Origin: Actinobaculum massiliense
Lineage (GTDB): Bacteria > Actinomycetota > Actinomycetes > Actinomycetales > Actinomycetaceae
DNA length: 64,000 bases
Reading direction: 5' to 3'
Assembly (NCBI RefSeq): GCF_001457435.1
Contig: NZ_LN881717.1
Coordinates: forward strand, 877,896-941,895
Numbering within the stretch: position 1 is the stretch's first letter; each line of letters begins with the position of its first letter. The translations under genes and the position numbers were made by a program. The notes under the pieces were generated by a model. The model did not search any database. It was not told where the DNA came from and was given only the letters and a program-made list of their open reading frames with translations. Positions 45,361 through 53,127 of the stretch are shown one piece after another.

Positions 45361-45946
45361 GAGAGCCTCCTCGCACTCGTCGTATTCTTCGTGGTGCTCC
45401 AATCCGGCAGTACCGAGTCTCTGAAGAGTTCCGGCAACCTACTCTCTTTAGTCACCTAAGGAGCCATTGCTACGCGGCGAAGGAGAATAGAGCTTTCCAT
45501 CGCCGCGAAAACAACTGCCAGTAGGTAGTGAACTGATCGAGGTTCCTCTCCCAATGCCCGAGCGGTTTCGCCTATCAAATCGAGTTCCCCGTGAAGCACC
45601 TCCGCGTACCCACCGCCAGGAAAACTATTTGACGTCCTAAAGCAACACCTTTGTTTAGCTCTAAAACTAAAACACCGCCACATCAGAGTCAAGCCCCAAT
45701 TCACCTCACACTTTTAACATTCACTCACATTACTATCGCCAAGGCGTCAGCGCCCCCTTCCCGCAACACTAGGATGGAGAAACCGGAATGAAATCCGTAC
45801 TTTAAAGCCGTGCAAATGTCGAAAATAATTTCGATTTTTGACCACCCTTGATCGAAAGCAATGCTTCGGATTAGACTTAGTATTGCTACACAACAAAGTC
45901 GTTGGGGCGGCCGCGAGAGCGGACCGCTGAACTGAGAGGCAATTAC
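45361..45946. other. Divergent control region between the xylose transporter operon and xylA
   Basis: 586 bases without a convincing gene. It is AT-richer than its flanks and holds the candidate XylR operator at 45650-45670. A minus-strand open frame of 82 codons (45456-45704) spans the operator and has no family features. A TTAGACTTA sequence at 45870-45878, close to xylA, may be a degenerate second site. Confidence 0.6.
45650..45670 (-). promoter_or_regulatory. Candidate XylR operator of the xylose transporter operon
   Basis: On the minus strand it reads TTAGTTTTA-N7-ACAAA, the same 14 fixed bases and spacing as at 33647-33668 upstream of xylB. It lies 290 bases upstream of the binding-protein start and 277 bases upstream of xylA, so it could serve either or both. 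Confidence 0.55.
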
Positions 45947-47296
45947 ATGGCAGATCTATGGAATGTAGAGAAGATCCCCTTTGTCGGCACTGAGGACGTC
46001 AAGCAGGGATTGGGTTTCCGCTACTACGACGCCGATCGCGTCGTCGCTGGCAAGAAGATGAAGGACTGGCTACGTTTCGGCGTTGCCTACTGGCACACCT
46101 TCGATCAGCGCCTCGTTGATCCATTTGGCGACGGCACGGCCCAGCGCCCCTTCGACGGCAAGTACTCTGATCCGATGGATTTGGCGCTTGCCAAGGTGGA
46201 TTATTCCTTCGAGTTTTACCAGAAGCTCGGCGCGGAATACTTCTGCTTCCACGATCGCGATATCGCCCCCGAAGGCGATAACCTGCGCGAATCCAACAAG
46301 AACTTGGATCGCGTTGTTGATCGCATGGAGGAGCTGCAGAAGGAAACGGGAATCAAGCTCCTGTGGAACACCTGCAACTTATTCAATAACCCGCGCTTCT
46401 TCGCCGGCGCTGCCACTTCCCCGTTCGCGGACGTCTACGCGTACGCCGGTGGTCAGCTCAAGCACAGCCTGGAAATCGCCAAGCGCCTGGGCGCTGAAAA
46501 CTACGTTTTCTGGGGTGGCCGCGAAGGCTACGAGAACCTCTGGAACACCGATTACAAGCGCGAGCAGGACAACATCGCTCGCTTCTTCCAGATGGCGGTC
46601 GATTACGCCGAGGAAATCGGCCTCGACGCGCAGTTCCTGCTCGAGCCGAAGCCGAAGGAGCCGACCACACACCAGTACGATTTCGACGCCGCCACCACAA
46701 TTGCCTTCTTGAAGACCTACGGCTTAGATGACCACTTCAAGTTGAACCTTGAGGGCAACCACGCCAATCTGGCTGGCCATACCTACCAGCACGAGATTCG
46801 CGTCGCTCGCACCGCCGGCATGCTCGGCTCTCTGGATGCGAACCAGGGCGACAAGCTCCTCGGCTGGGATCTGGACGAGTTCCCCTCGGATCTCTACGAG
46901 ACGACTGCGGTTATGTGGGAGGTTCTGGCCGAAGGGTCGATCGGCCCGAAGGGCGGCCTGAACTTCGACGCCAAGCCGCGCCGCACCTCCTTCTCCGAAG
47001 AGGATCTGTTCCTCGCTCACGTCGTGGGCATGGACGCTTTCGCTGCCGGTCTGCTGATCGCCGCGAAGATGCACGAGGATAAGTTCATCGAGAACCTGGT
47101 TGGGGATCGCTACAGCTCGTATGACTCCGGTATCGGCGCCAAGATCTCAGCCGGCGAAACCTCCCTCGCTGACCTTGAAGAGTACGCTCTCGACATCCCG
47201 AACGAGGATATCCTGGCCTCCGTCAAGGCCGATAAGCTCGAGGCTCTCAAGGCCACGATCAATAATTACATTCTCTCGGGTCTGACCGAGAAGTAG
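45947..47296 (+). CDS. xylA: Xylose isomerase
   Basis: A 449-residue enzyme converting D-xylose to D-xylulose for XylB. The length and the N-terminal extension before [17 protein letters not shown] place it in the longer class II group, unlike the shorter Streptomyces type. Metal and catalytic residues are recognisable: [31 protein letters not shown], and [18 protein letters not shown] lies 7 bases before the ATG at 45947; 15 upstream codons of open frame are not family-like. It is divergent from the transporter operon. Confidence 0.96.
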   Translation: MADLWNVEKIPFVGTEDVKQGLGFRYYDADRVVAGKKMKDWLRFGVAYWHTFDQRLVDPFGDGTAQRPFDGKYSDPMDLALAKVDYSFEFYQKLGAEYFCFHDRDIAPEGDNLRESNKNLDRVVDRMEELQKETGIKLLWNTCNLFNNPRFFAGAATSPFADVYAYAGGQLKHSLEIAKRLGAENYVFWGGREGYENLWNTDYKREQDNIARFFQMAVDYAEEIGLDAQFLLEPKPKEPTTHQYDFDAATTIAFLKTYGLDDHFKLNLEGNHANLAGHTYQHEIRVARTAGMLGSLDANQGDKLLGWDLDEFPSDLYETTAVMWEVLAEGSIGPKGGLNFDAKPRRTSFSEEDLFLAHVVGMDAFAAGLLIAAKMHEDKFIENLVGDRYSSYDSGIGAKISAGETSLADLEEYALDIPNEDILASVKADKLEALKATINNYILSGLTEK

Positions 47297-47333
47297 AGCT
47301 TTTCAAGAGCCGCGGGCCCCGCGCCCGCAATCT

Positions 47334-47386
47334 CAGAGAATCCAAGCCGGCGTCGCAGTCACCTTTCCTGCGCCGCCGGTTCTCTG
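47334..47386 (+). terminator. Imperfect terminator hairpin after xylA
   Basis: CAGAGAA and CCGGCG pair with CGCCGG and TTCTCTG, with a bulge in the left arm and a loop of about 20 bases, followed by TTTAACGC. It lies about 40 bases past the xylA stop. Confidence 0.5.
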
Positions 47387-47484
47387 TTTAACGCTTCACC
47401 AATGCACAGAATGTGTACGGCATGGAGGGTCTAGCTATACGCATGAATATCGGATTCATATCGCGCCCAGCCTGTAGCCTAGAC

Positions 47485-47508
47485 CTGACCTCGCGGGTCG
47501 AAAACGCG
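47485..47508 (+). repeat. Upstream element shared by the two DapB-like gene copies (left copy)
   Basis: A 24-base block beginning CTGACCTCGCGG is found again with one change at 57763-57786. Both lie 36-49 bases before the ATG of a DapB-like gene copy. The block shows that the duplication includes upstream sequence and may contain a promoter or operator. Confidence 0.75.
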
Positions 47509-47543
47509 AATAGACCAAACACATTTAGTGCCTGGAGGCAAAA

Positions 47544-47955
47544 ATGCGAGATCAAATTCGTGTCGTAATTAAAGGGCTTGGCGTTGTGGGCAAGCAGTTT
47601 GTCGATGAGGTTTTGAGGCGCGGCGTCGACGTCGTCGGCGTGGGACGCTGACGTGACCATCCTCGGTACTGGAATTTAAGACGTCTTTTGGACGCTCTTG
47701 CCAGCAGTGCTCACCGGCGGTACCCACGCCATCGAACGTATCGAAGGGCAATCCCTTGGAATTATGGACGCCTGGGGACCAGTGGTTATGGAAGAGTCCC
47801 GGATTGGCTGGACGATGGAGAAGTTTGAAGAGGCTTACCGCGCCGCGGTGGGCGAACCCGAGCATCTCGATCCGGGCGCGATCGCGCTTTACGCAGTGGC
47901 GAACCGCGGCACCCTCGGAATCCCGATTCGTGTCATGAGTGTGCTGTTAATCTGA
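47544..47955 (+). pseudogene. Broken copy of the DapB-like dehydrogenase gene at 57835
   Basis: After GGAGG and an ATG the first 33 codons match the intact gene (IRVVIKGLGVVGKQFV in both). The reading frame then meets a stop (47649-47651) where about 95 codons have been deleted. Homology resumes in another frame with VTILGTGI, a TAA (47677-47679) replacing a glutamine codon, then DVFW, GPVVMEESRIGWTME and HLDPGAIALYA. It ends near codon 210 of 340. So it has an internal deletion, frameshift, nonsense codon and 3' truncation. It lies between xylA and the defence genes, 10.3 kb from the intact paralogue in the same orientation. Confidence 0.92.
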
Positions 47956-48020
47956 CATCACTAGATTTTTCAGAGCGGGCAAGTTCTTTTACCCAATACT
48001 CGAAGCGCAAAGAGGGAAGC

Positions 48021-50555
48021 ATGAAGGGCAGCGTCGATTACATCCAGAGAATTTACGACAGTTCCGGAAATCGGATCATCATTCCTGTGTACCAGCGCAA
48101 CTATGACTGGGGAACGAAACAATGCGCGCAACTCTTCGATGACATTGAGGAAATGATAGGCACCGGGCGCGATTCGCATTTCTTTGGCTCCGTCGTCGAA
48201 CAACTTGAAAGCTACCGCGAGCGCGTAATCATCGACGGCCAACAGCGTCTCACCACCATTAGCCTGCTCATTTTGGCGCTGTGCGACGCCGTCGACGCTG
48301 GAACGCTCGCGTGCGACGACCCACTCCTTAGCCGACGGTTGCGAAAGAACTACCTCATCGACGACGACGGCGACGGAACGAAACTCAAGTTGAAGCCCGT
48401 CAAAGCTGATGACAGTGCTTATCGGCATCTGTTTGGCTCCGAAGCGGACTACGACGAAACGTCCAACCTCACCGCAAATTACCGGTACTTCCGGAAACGC
48501 TTCACGGAGACGACGATCCCGGGTGACGTGTTTTGGGAGAAAGGAATTACCCACCTACAGGTCATGGTTCTTGACCTTGAGCCTGCCGATTCACCTCAGC
48601 GAATATTCGAGTCTCTAAATTCGACCGGCCTTGCGCTCAAAGAGTCAGATAAAATCCGGAACCTAGTGCTGATGGGGCTCGACCACCATACGCAGGAGCG
48701 GCTGTATGAGACTCGTTGGAATCCGATTGAGAAGAACGTCAACTTCGAAACCGACCGTTTCGTGCGTTGGTACTTAGTGGTAAAGACTCACAAGACCCCG
48801 AAAGAATCTGAGGTTTACGAAGCGTTTAAGCAGTACCTGAAAGGGCCTGACCGCGTTGGACGAAGCGCTCAAACCGGAGGCACCGGCGAGCTCTCGCCCG
48901 GACGGGCCGGTGTGGCACACGCCGATGAAACTCCCACATCGATCGAGAGCGTACTCAAAGATATGCACGAGTATTCGCGCTATCACCGAGAAATCACCAC
49001 CGCGCAAACAGGGATCGCCGAGGCAAACCTCATCCTCCATCGCGCACGCGCACTCCTCGGCGGAGTTTTCCTTCCCTTCCTCATGCCCGTGCTGGCGGAC
49101 GTTCACGCCGGCACGGTACCCGGTTCTGACTTTGTTCGAATTTTACGCATCCTCGAAAGCTATATGGCTCGCCGAACGGTGGTTTCGGCAGGCTCCAATG
49201 CGCTCAATAAGATTTTTTCGTCGGCTTATCCCGACCTGGTCTCGCTACGTAAGCACAGTGAGCCGTATCCAGATATCTTGGTTTACCTGCTTCGCAGGCG
49301 CGATGGATCAAGTGGACGTTTCCCCGACGACGCCGAGTTCACCGACGCCTTCACAACGCGCAACTTCTATCGTTTGAGCCCACGAAACACCCAATATTTC
49401 TTTGATGCACTAGAAAATGAGGGCTCTAAGGACCGCGTAGACATAGCGGGAAACTTGGATAAGGGCGCTATCTCGATTGAACATATAATGCCGCAAGCCC
49501 TCACTGCCAAATGGCGTGCGGATCTAGGCCCTGAAGCAGAACAGATACACACCATCTGGGCTAACCGCGTCGCGAACCTGACCGTCACCGGCTATAACTC
49601 CGAGTATTCAAATCGGGATTTCACAACCAAGAAAAACGCCACAAACGGTTTCGCCACCTCCCCTTATCGGCTCAACGGTTTCGTGAAGGAGTGCGACGAG
49701 TGGGGCGAAGAGCAACTCGAAGAAAGATCGCAAATACTCCTGAAATCCGCACTACAACTCTGGCCACTCCCGGAGACCTCCTTCGAGCCGGAGGTCACGC
49801 CACGGCCCTCGTGTTCCCTGGCGGAATCTGATGGACTCACCGGTGTGAAGGTGACGGCATTCGAATACGGCGAGGTGAGAAAACCGGTTCATACCTGGGC
49901 GGAAGCCCTCTCTGAAGTGCTCAAGGTACTTATTCAGGATCATCGAATAGATTTGCTAGCGCTAGCTCAAGTACGCCAAGGGTTACGCACCTCGCGCGAA
50001 GGAATCCCCGAGGACGCAAAATTTGTTGAGCTTGATCCCGGGCTTTTCGTCCAAACTTCCTCAAGTACTCTCCAGAAGATGGCGCTCCTGCGCGCGGTTT
50101 TTGAACAGGCGAACCTCGACCCAGAAGACCTCGTCTTCACCCTCGGGGGTAGCGAATCAGAATCCTCTGCTTCGGGCGACAGCGACCGCCCAGCCCCAGC
50201 TTCTTCGAACCACGATTCACCCTACGCGACCCTTCTCGCGTTCATTCCAGAATTTGAGCGCTTAGGCGCTGATGAAAACCCGCAAAATCTCCTTTCGCGA
50301 TTTTCGGCGGCCTTTACTCCCTTCCGCGCAGCTCAGCCCACAGAAATTCTCAGTGGCACGCAAGAAGAGTTCGAGCTACGCACACAGGGAGAGACCATCG
50401 CCCAGGAAGAAGCCCTCGTGGTCATCTCGCAACATCTGGACACGGCGGATCAGGTTGCTGGTCTGGAATCGGTGATGGGCCCAGCCTTCGTAGAATCCGG
50501 GCTAAGAAAAATCGGGAAGAAAATCTTGGCGCATTTGAAGGTTTTGACAAAGTAG
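48021..50555 (+). CDS. DUF262/DUF1524 protein, GmrSD-like modification-dependent nuclease candidate
   Basis: An 844-residue single-chain protein. The DUF262 ParB-like domain has IPVYQRNYDW (21-30) and DGQQRLTTIS (about 72-81), the nucleotide-binding signature of GmrS. DUF1524, an HNH-type nuclease domain, has ISIEHIMPQ (near 484-492) and the following N-x-x-N-L-T and F-x-x-K segments (near 515-535). Residues about 600-844 are an extra domain I do not recognise. Such proteins (GmrSD, BrxU, SspE relatives) cut modified or phage DNA. AGAGGGAAGC precedes the ATG at 48021. It is followed by a 36-bp palindrome and a restriction-modification operon in the same direction. Confidence 0.82.
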   Translation: MKGSVDYIQRIYDSSGNRIIIPVYQRNYDWGTKQCAQLFDDIEEMIGTGRDSHFFGSVVEQLESYRERVIIDGQQRLTTISLLILALCDAVDAGTLACDDPLLSRRLRKNYLIDDDGDGTKLKLKPVKADDSAYRHLFGSEADYDETSNLTANYRYFRKRFTETTIPGDVFWEKGITHLQVMVLDLEPADSPQRIFESLNSTGLALKESDKIRNLVLMGLDHHTQERLYETRWNPIEKNVNFETDRFVRWYLVVKTHKTPKESEVYEAFKQYLKGPDRVGRSAQTGGTGELSPGRAGVAHADETPTSIESVLKDMHEYSRYHREITTAQTGIAEANLILHRARALLGGVFLPFLMPVLADVHAGTVPGSDFVRILRILESYMARRTVVSAGSNALNKIFSSAYPDLVSLRKHSEPYPDILVYLLRRRDGSSGRFPDDAEFTDAFTTRNFYRLSPRNTQYFFDALENEGSKDRVDIAGNLDKGAISIEHIMPQALTAKWRADLGPEAEQIHTIWANRVANLTVTGYNSEYSNRDFTTKKNATNGFATSPYRLNGFVKECDEWGEEQLEERSQILLKSALQLWPLPETSFEPEVTPRPSCSLAESDGLTGVKVTAFEYGEVRKPVHTWAEALSEVLKVLIQDHRIDLLALAQVRQGLRTSREGIPEDAKFVELDPGLFVQTSSSTLQKMALLRAVFEQANLDPEDLVFTLGGSESESSASGDSDRPAPASSNHDSPYATLLAFIPEFERLGADENPQNLLSRFSAAFTPFRAAQPTEILSGTQEEFELRTQGETIAQEEALVVISQHLDTADQVAGLESVMGPAFVESGLRKIGKKILAHLKVLTK

Positions 50556-50624
50556 TGCCGCAGCTACGGCTTCACTTCGGTGGTGATGGGAACCGTGTCG
50601 GAGACTCCTTTTAGACTGACGGCA

Positions 50625-50660
50625 TTGAAACGTTTGGGACCGCGGTCCCAAACGTTTCAA
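50625..50660. promoter_or_regulatory. Perfect 36-bp palindrome between the DUF262 gene and the restriction-modification operon
   Basis: The 18-base left arm TTGAAACGTTTGGGACCG is followed directly by its exact complement, with no spacer. It lies 69 bases after the DUF262 gene stop and 119 bases before the first methylase homologue. No T-run follows on the plus strand. As DNA it would suit a dimeric regulator; as RNA it would form a long hairpin that could stop transcription. Confidence 0.75.
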
Positions 50661-50779
50661 AGTTGGGGCCGCAGGTACACTGAGAATACCCGTATACCAG
50701 GCGGTAATCTCAACTACATCTATTGAGATGTGCCGATGGTTCTTCACACGCCAAGTCAAAAGATGAGGAGGCTCCGAGC

Positions 50780-51448
50780 TTGACTGATCTATTTCCACGA
50801 CCGAGCGAAAAATTGGTCAAGTCCAAACAGCGAGTATCCGACCACGGAGAGGTCTTCACCCCAAAGCACATCGTCGAAGCAATGCTTGACTTGGTTAAAG
50901 ACGAATCAGAACGAATTGACGCAAAAGTGCTTGAACCGGCCTGCGGCGAGGGTATCTTCCTCATGGAGGTACTACGAAGGAAACTGACCACCGTAAAAAC
51001 GCGTTACGGCAAGAACTCTTTCGAGTCGCGTCACTATGCACTCCTCGGGTTGATGTCGCTATATGGAATTGAAATACTCCCCGACAACGCGGAGGTATGC
51101 CGAAATAATCTCGCGCGGATCATACTCAATTTCCTTGATGAACCGGATGATTCTGTTTGGGCGGACGCTATTCGAACGGTCCTTTCAACCAATATCGTCC
51201 GAGGAGACGCGCTTACGATGAAAACAACCGAGGGCAACCCGCTGGTGTTTCCCGAATGGGGATATCTCGGTAAAGGGAAGTTTCAGCGCCGCGATTTCGA
51301 GTACACAAACCTCACCGAACGGAGTTCATTCTCCGGAACACTTTTTGACGACTTAAGCGAGAGCGAAGTCTCCAAATTCTTCAGCCCTAGAACAGACTAT
51401 CGCCCCGTGACTGTCGAAGATCTCGCTGAAAGCTGGCGTACTAAATGA
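50780..51448 (+). CDS. N6-adenine methylase homologue with motif I but no NPPY motif
   Basis: About 222 residues. HGEVFTPKHIVEAMLDLV resembles the methylase motif X region, VLEPACGEGIFLMEVL is motif I (SAM binding) and YGIEILPDNAEVCRNNL is motif II. No catalytic D/N-P-P-Y is present; the corresponding place reads EGNPLVFPEW. It is probably not a stand-alone methylase and may pair with the full methylase that overlaps it by 4 bases. I prefer the TTG at 50780, 8 bases after GAGGAGG, over an in-frame ATG at 50723 that lacks a ribosome site. Confidence 0.75.
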   Translation: MTDLFPRPSEKLVKSKQRVSDHGEVFTPKHIVEAMLDLVKDESERIDAKVLEPACGEGIFLMEVLRRKLTTVKTRYGKNSFESRHYALLGLMSLYGIEILPDNAEVCRNNLARIILNFLDEPDDSVWADAIRTVLSTNIVRGDALTMKTTEGNPLVFPEWGYLGKGKFQRRDFEYTNLTERSSFSGTLFDDLSESEVSKFFSPRTDYRPVTVEDLAESWRTK

Positions 51449-53127
51449 TCCAATCGCCACTTCGCCCACATAATCCAGATGTCCTGACCTGTATCGCCAA
51501 TCTTTCGAATGATGAGGTGTTCACACCACCGACGATTGCGAACAAGATGCTTGATCAAGTTGCGGATGCTTGGCGACAAAATTACGACGGCGCAGATATC
51601 TGGGCGGACCCTACGGTCACTTTTCTCGATCCCTGCACAAAATCTGGCGTTTTCTTACGCGAAATTACTCGACGCTTCGTCGATGGCTTGGCCGGTAAGA
51701 TACCCAATCTGCAAGAGCGCGTAAATCACATCCTCACCCGCCAAGTTTTTGGGCTCGCCATCACTAATCTCACCGCCCTGCTCTCACGCCGCAGCGTCTA
51801 CTGCTCAAAGTGGGCAAATCGTGAGCATTCAATCTGTACCGAGTTTGATGGCGAAAGCGGTCACATTTGGTTTGACCGCACCGATCACACGTGGGTCGGT
51901 GGTACACGCGAAGCGCGAGTAAATCCCCGTAGCGGAGCTGATGAATTCATTTACAAGAATCGTCGGTGCTCCTTCTGTGGTGCGAGCGAGGCAGAATACG
52001 CTCGCGCGGAAGATTTAGAAACTCACGCCTACGAATTCATCCACACGGACGACGTAGTCGCCAGGTTGAACGAGATATTTGGAGAAGAGATGCATTTCGA
52101 CGTTGTGATCGGCAACCCGCCATATCAACTCTCTGACAGCGGCCATGGGGTGAGCGCCAAGCCCATTTATCATAAGTTCATTGAGCAGGCGAAGAACTTG
52201 GATCCGAAAATGCTTTGTATGGTCGTACCAGCTAGGTGGTTCTCAGGCGGAAAAGGTTTAGATGCTTTCCGCGCGGAGATGCTAGGAGATGACCGCATCG
52301 CCGTGCTACACGACTTCCCCGATAGTCGTGACGTATTTCCAGAGGTAGATGTCGCTGGAGGAATCTGCTATTTTCTTTGGTCCGCAACACACTCTGGAGA
52401 TACCGAAATAACCACTCACAGGGGAACCTCCACGACTACTTCACTGCGATCGCTTCTTGAACCAGGAAATGACATATTTCTACGGGACGAGAGGGCGATC
52501 CGCATACTCAAGAAGATCTACGCCAAGGAGATGTCCGTCCCCTTCGAGGACGCACTTACAGTTCTCCCAGAATCTCTCCAATTTGCGGGCCAGGTTAGTG
52601 CCAGGAAACCTTTCGGTTTCCCAACAAACTTCCATGGAAGCACTAAAAAATCATCCCAAAAAAGCGTAAGACTTATCAGTAAGACTGGAGTCCAATGGGT
52701 TTCCCGAACAGAGATTCTGAATAATCTTGACACAATCGATATGTGGAAAGTTTTTACGTCAAACGCCTCTAACGACCACGCTGGGCAGCCGGACAAGAAC
52801 GGAACGCGGCGAGTGCTGGGAAGAACCGGAATCCTAGAACCCAACACTGCCGTAACTGAAACGTACATTTTATTGGGCACCTTCGACATCCCCGAATCAG
52901 CGGAAAGTTGCCTGTGCTATGTAACCACGAAGTTCACCCGTTTTCTAATATCGCTCAGGACTTCAACACAACACATCACGCGGGGCAGATTCCGCTACGT
53001 ACCTATCCAAAAATGGGATCATATGTACACAGACACGGAACTCTACTCGAAATATAACTTAGACGCTCGCGAGATCGAGCTGATCGAGAACTCTATTCGT
53101 CCAATGGACGGAGGAAACGATGTCTAG
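51445..53127 (+). CDS. Eco57I-type N6-adenine DNA methyltransferase
   Basis: A 560-residue methylase. DEVFTPPTIANKMLD (motif X-like), FLDPCTKSGVFLREI (motif I, near 60-74) and the catalytic FDVVIGNPPYQLSD (motif IV, NPPY near 222-226) are complete. Cysteines in VYCSKWANREHSIC and RRCSFCG could form a zinc site before motif IV. The C-terminal half (about 330-560) is the likely DNA target recognition region. It overlaps the upstream methylase homologue by 4 bases and the downstream helicase gene by 8, so the three form one operon. It should protect host DNA from the cassette's nuclease. Confidence 0.87.
   Translation: MIQSPLRPHNPDVLTCIANLSNDEVFTPPTIANKMLDQVADAWRQNYDGADIWADPTVTFLDPCTKSGVFLREITRRFVDGLAGKIPNLQERVNHILTRQVFGLAITNLTALLSRRSVYCSKWANREHSICTEFDGESGHIWFDRTDHTWVGGTREARVNPRSGADEFIYKNRRCSFCGASEAEYARAEDLETHAYEFIHTDDVVARLNEIFGEEMHFDVVIGNPPYQLSDSGHGVSAKPIYHKFIEQAKNLDPKMLCMVVPARWFSGGKGLDAFRAEMLGDDRIAVLHDFPDSRDVFPEVDVAGGICYFLWSATHSGDTEITTHRGTSTTTSLRSLLEPGNDIFLRDERAIRILKKIYAKEMSVPFEDALTVLPESLQFAGQVSARKPFGFPTNFHGSTKKSSQKSVRLISKTGVQWVSRTEILNNLDTIDMWKVFTSNASNDHAGQPDKNGTRRVLGRTGILEPNTAVTETYILLGTFDIPESAESCLCYVTTKFTRFLISLRTSTQHITRGRFRYVPIQKWDHMYTDTELYSKYNLDAREIELIENSIRPMDGGNDV

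Noticed and set aside
45456-45704. An 82-codon minus-strand open frame upstream of the xylose transporter operon
   Set aside because: It covers the candidate operator region and has no protein-like conservation that I can recognise.
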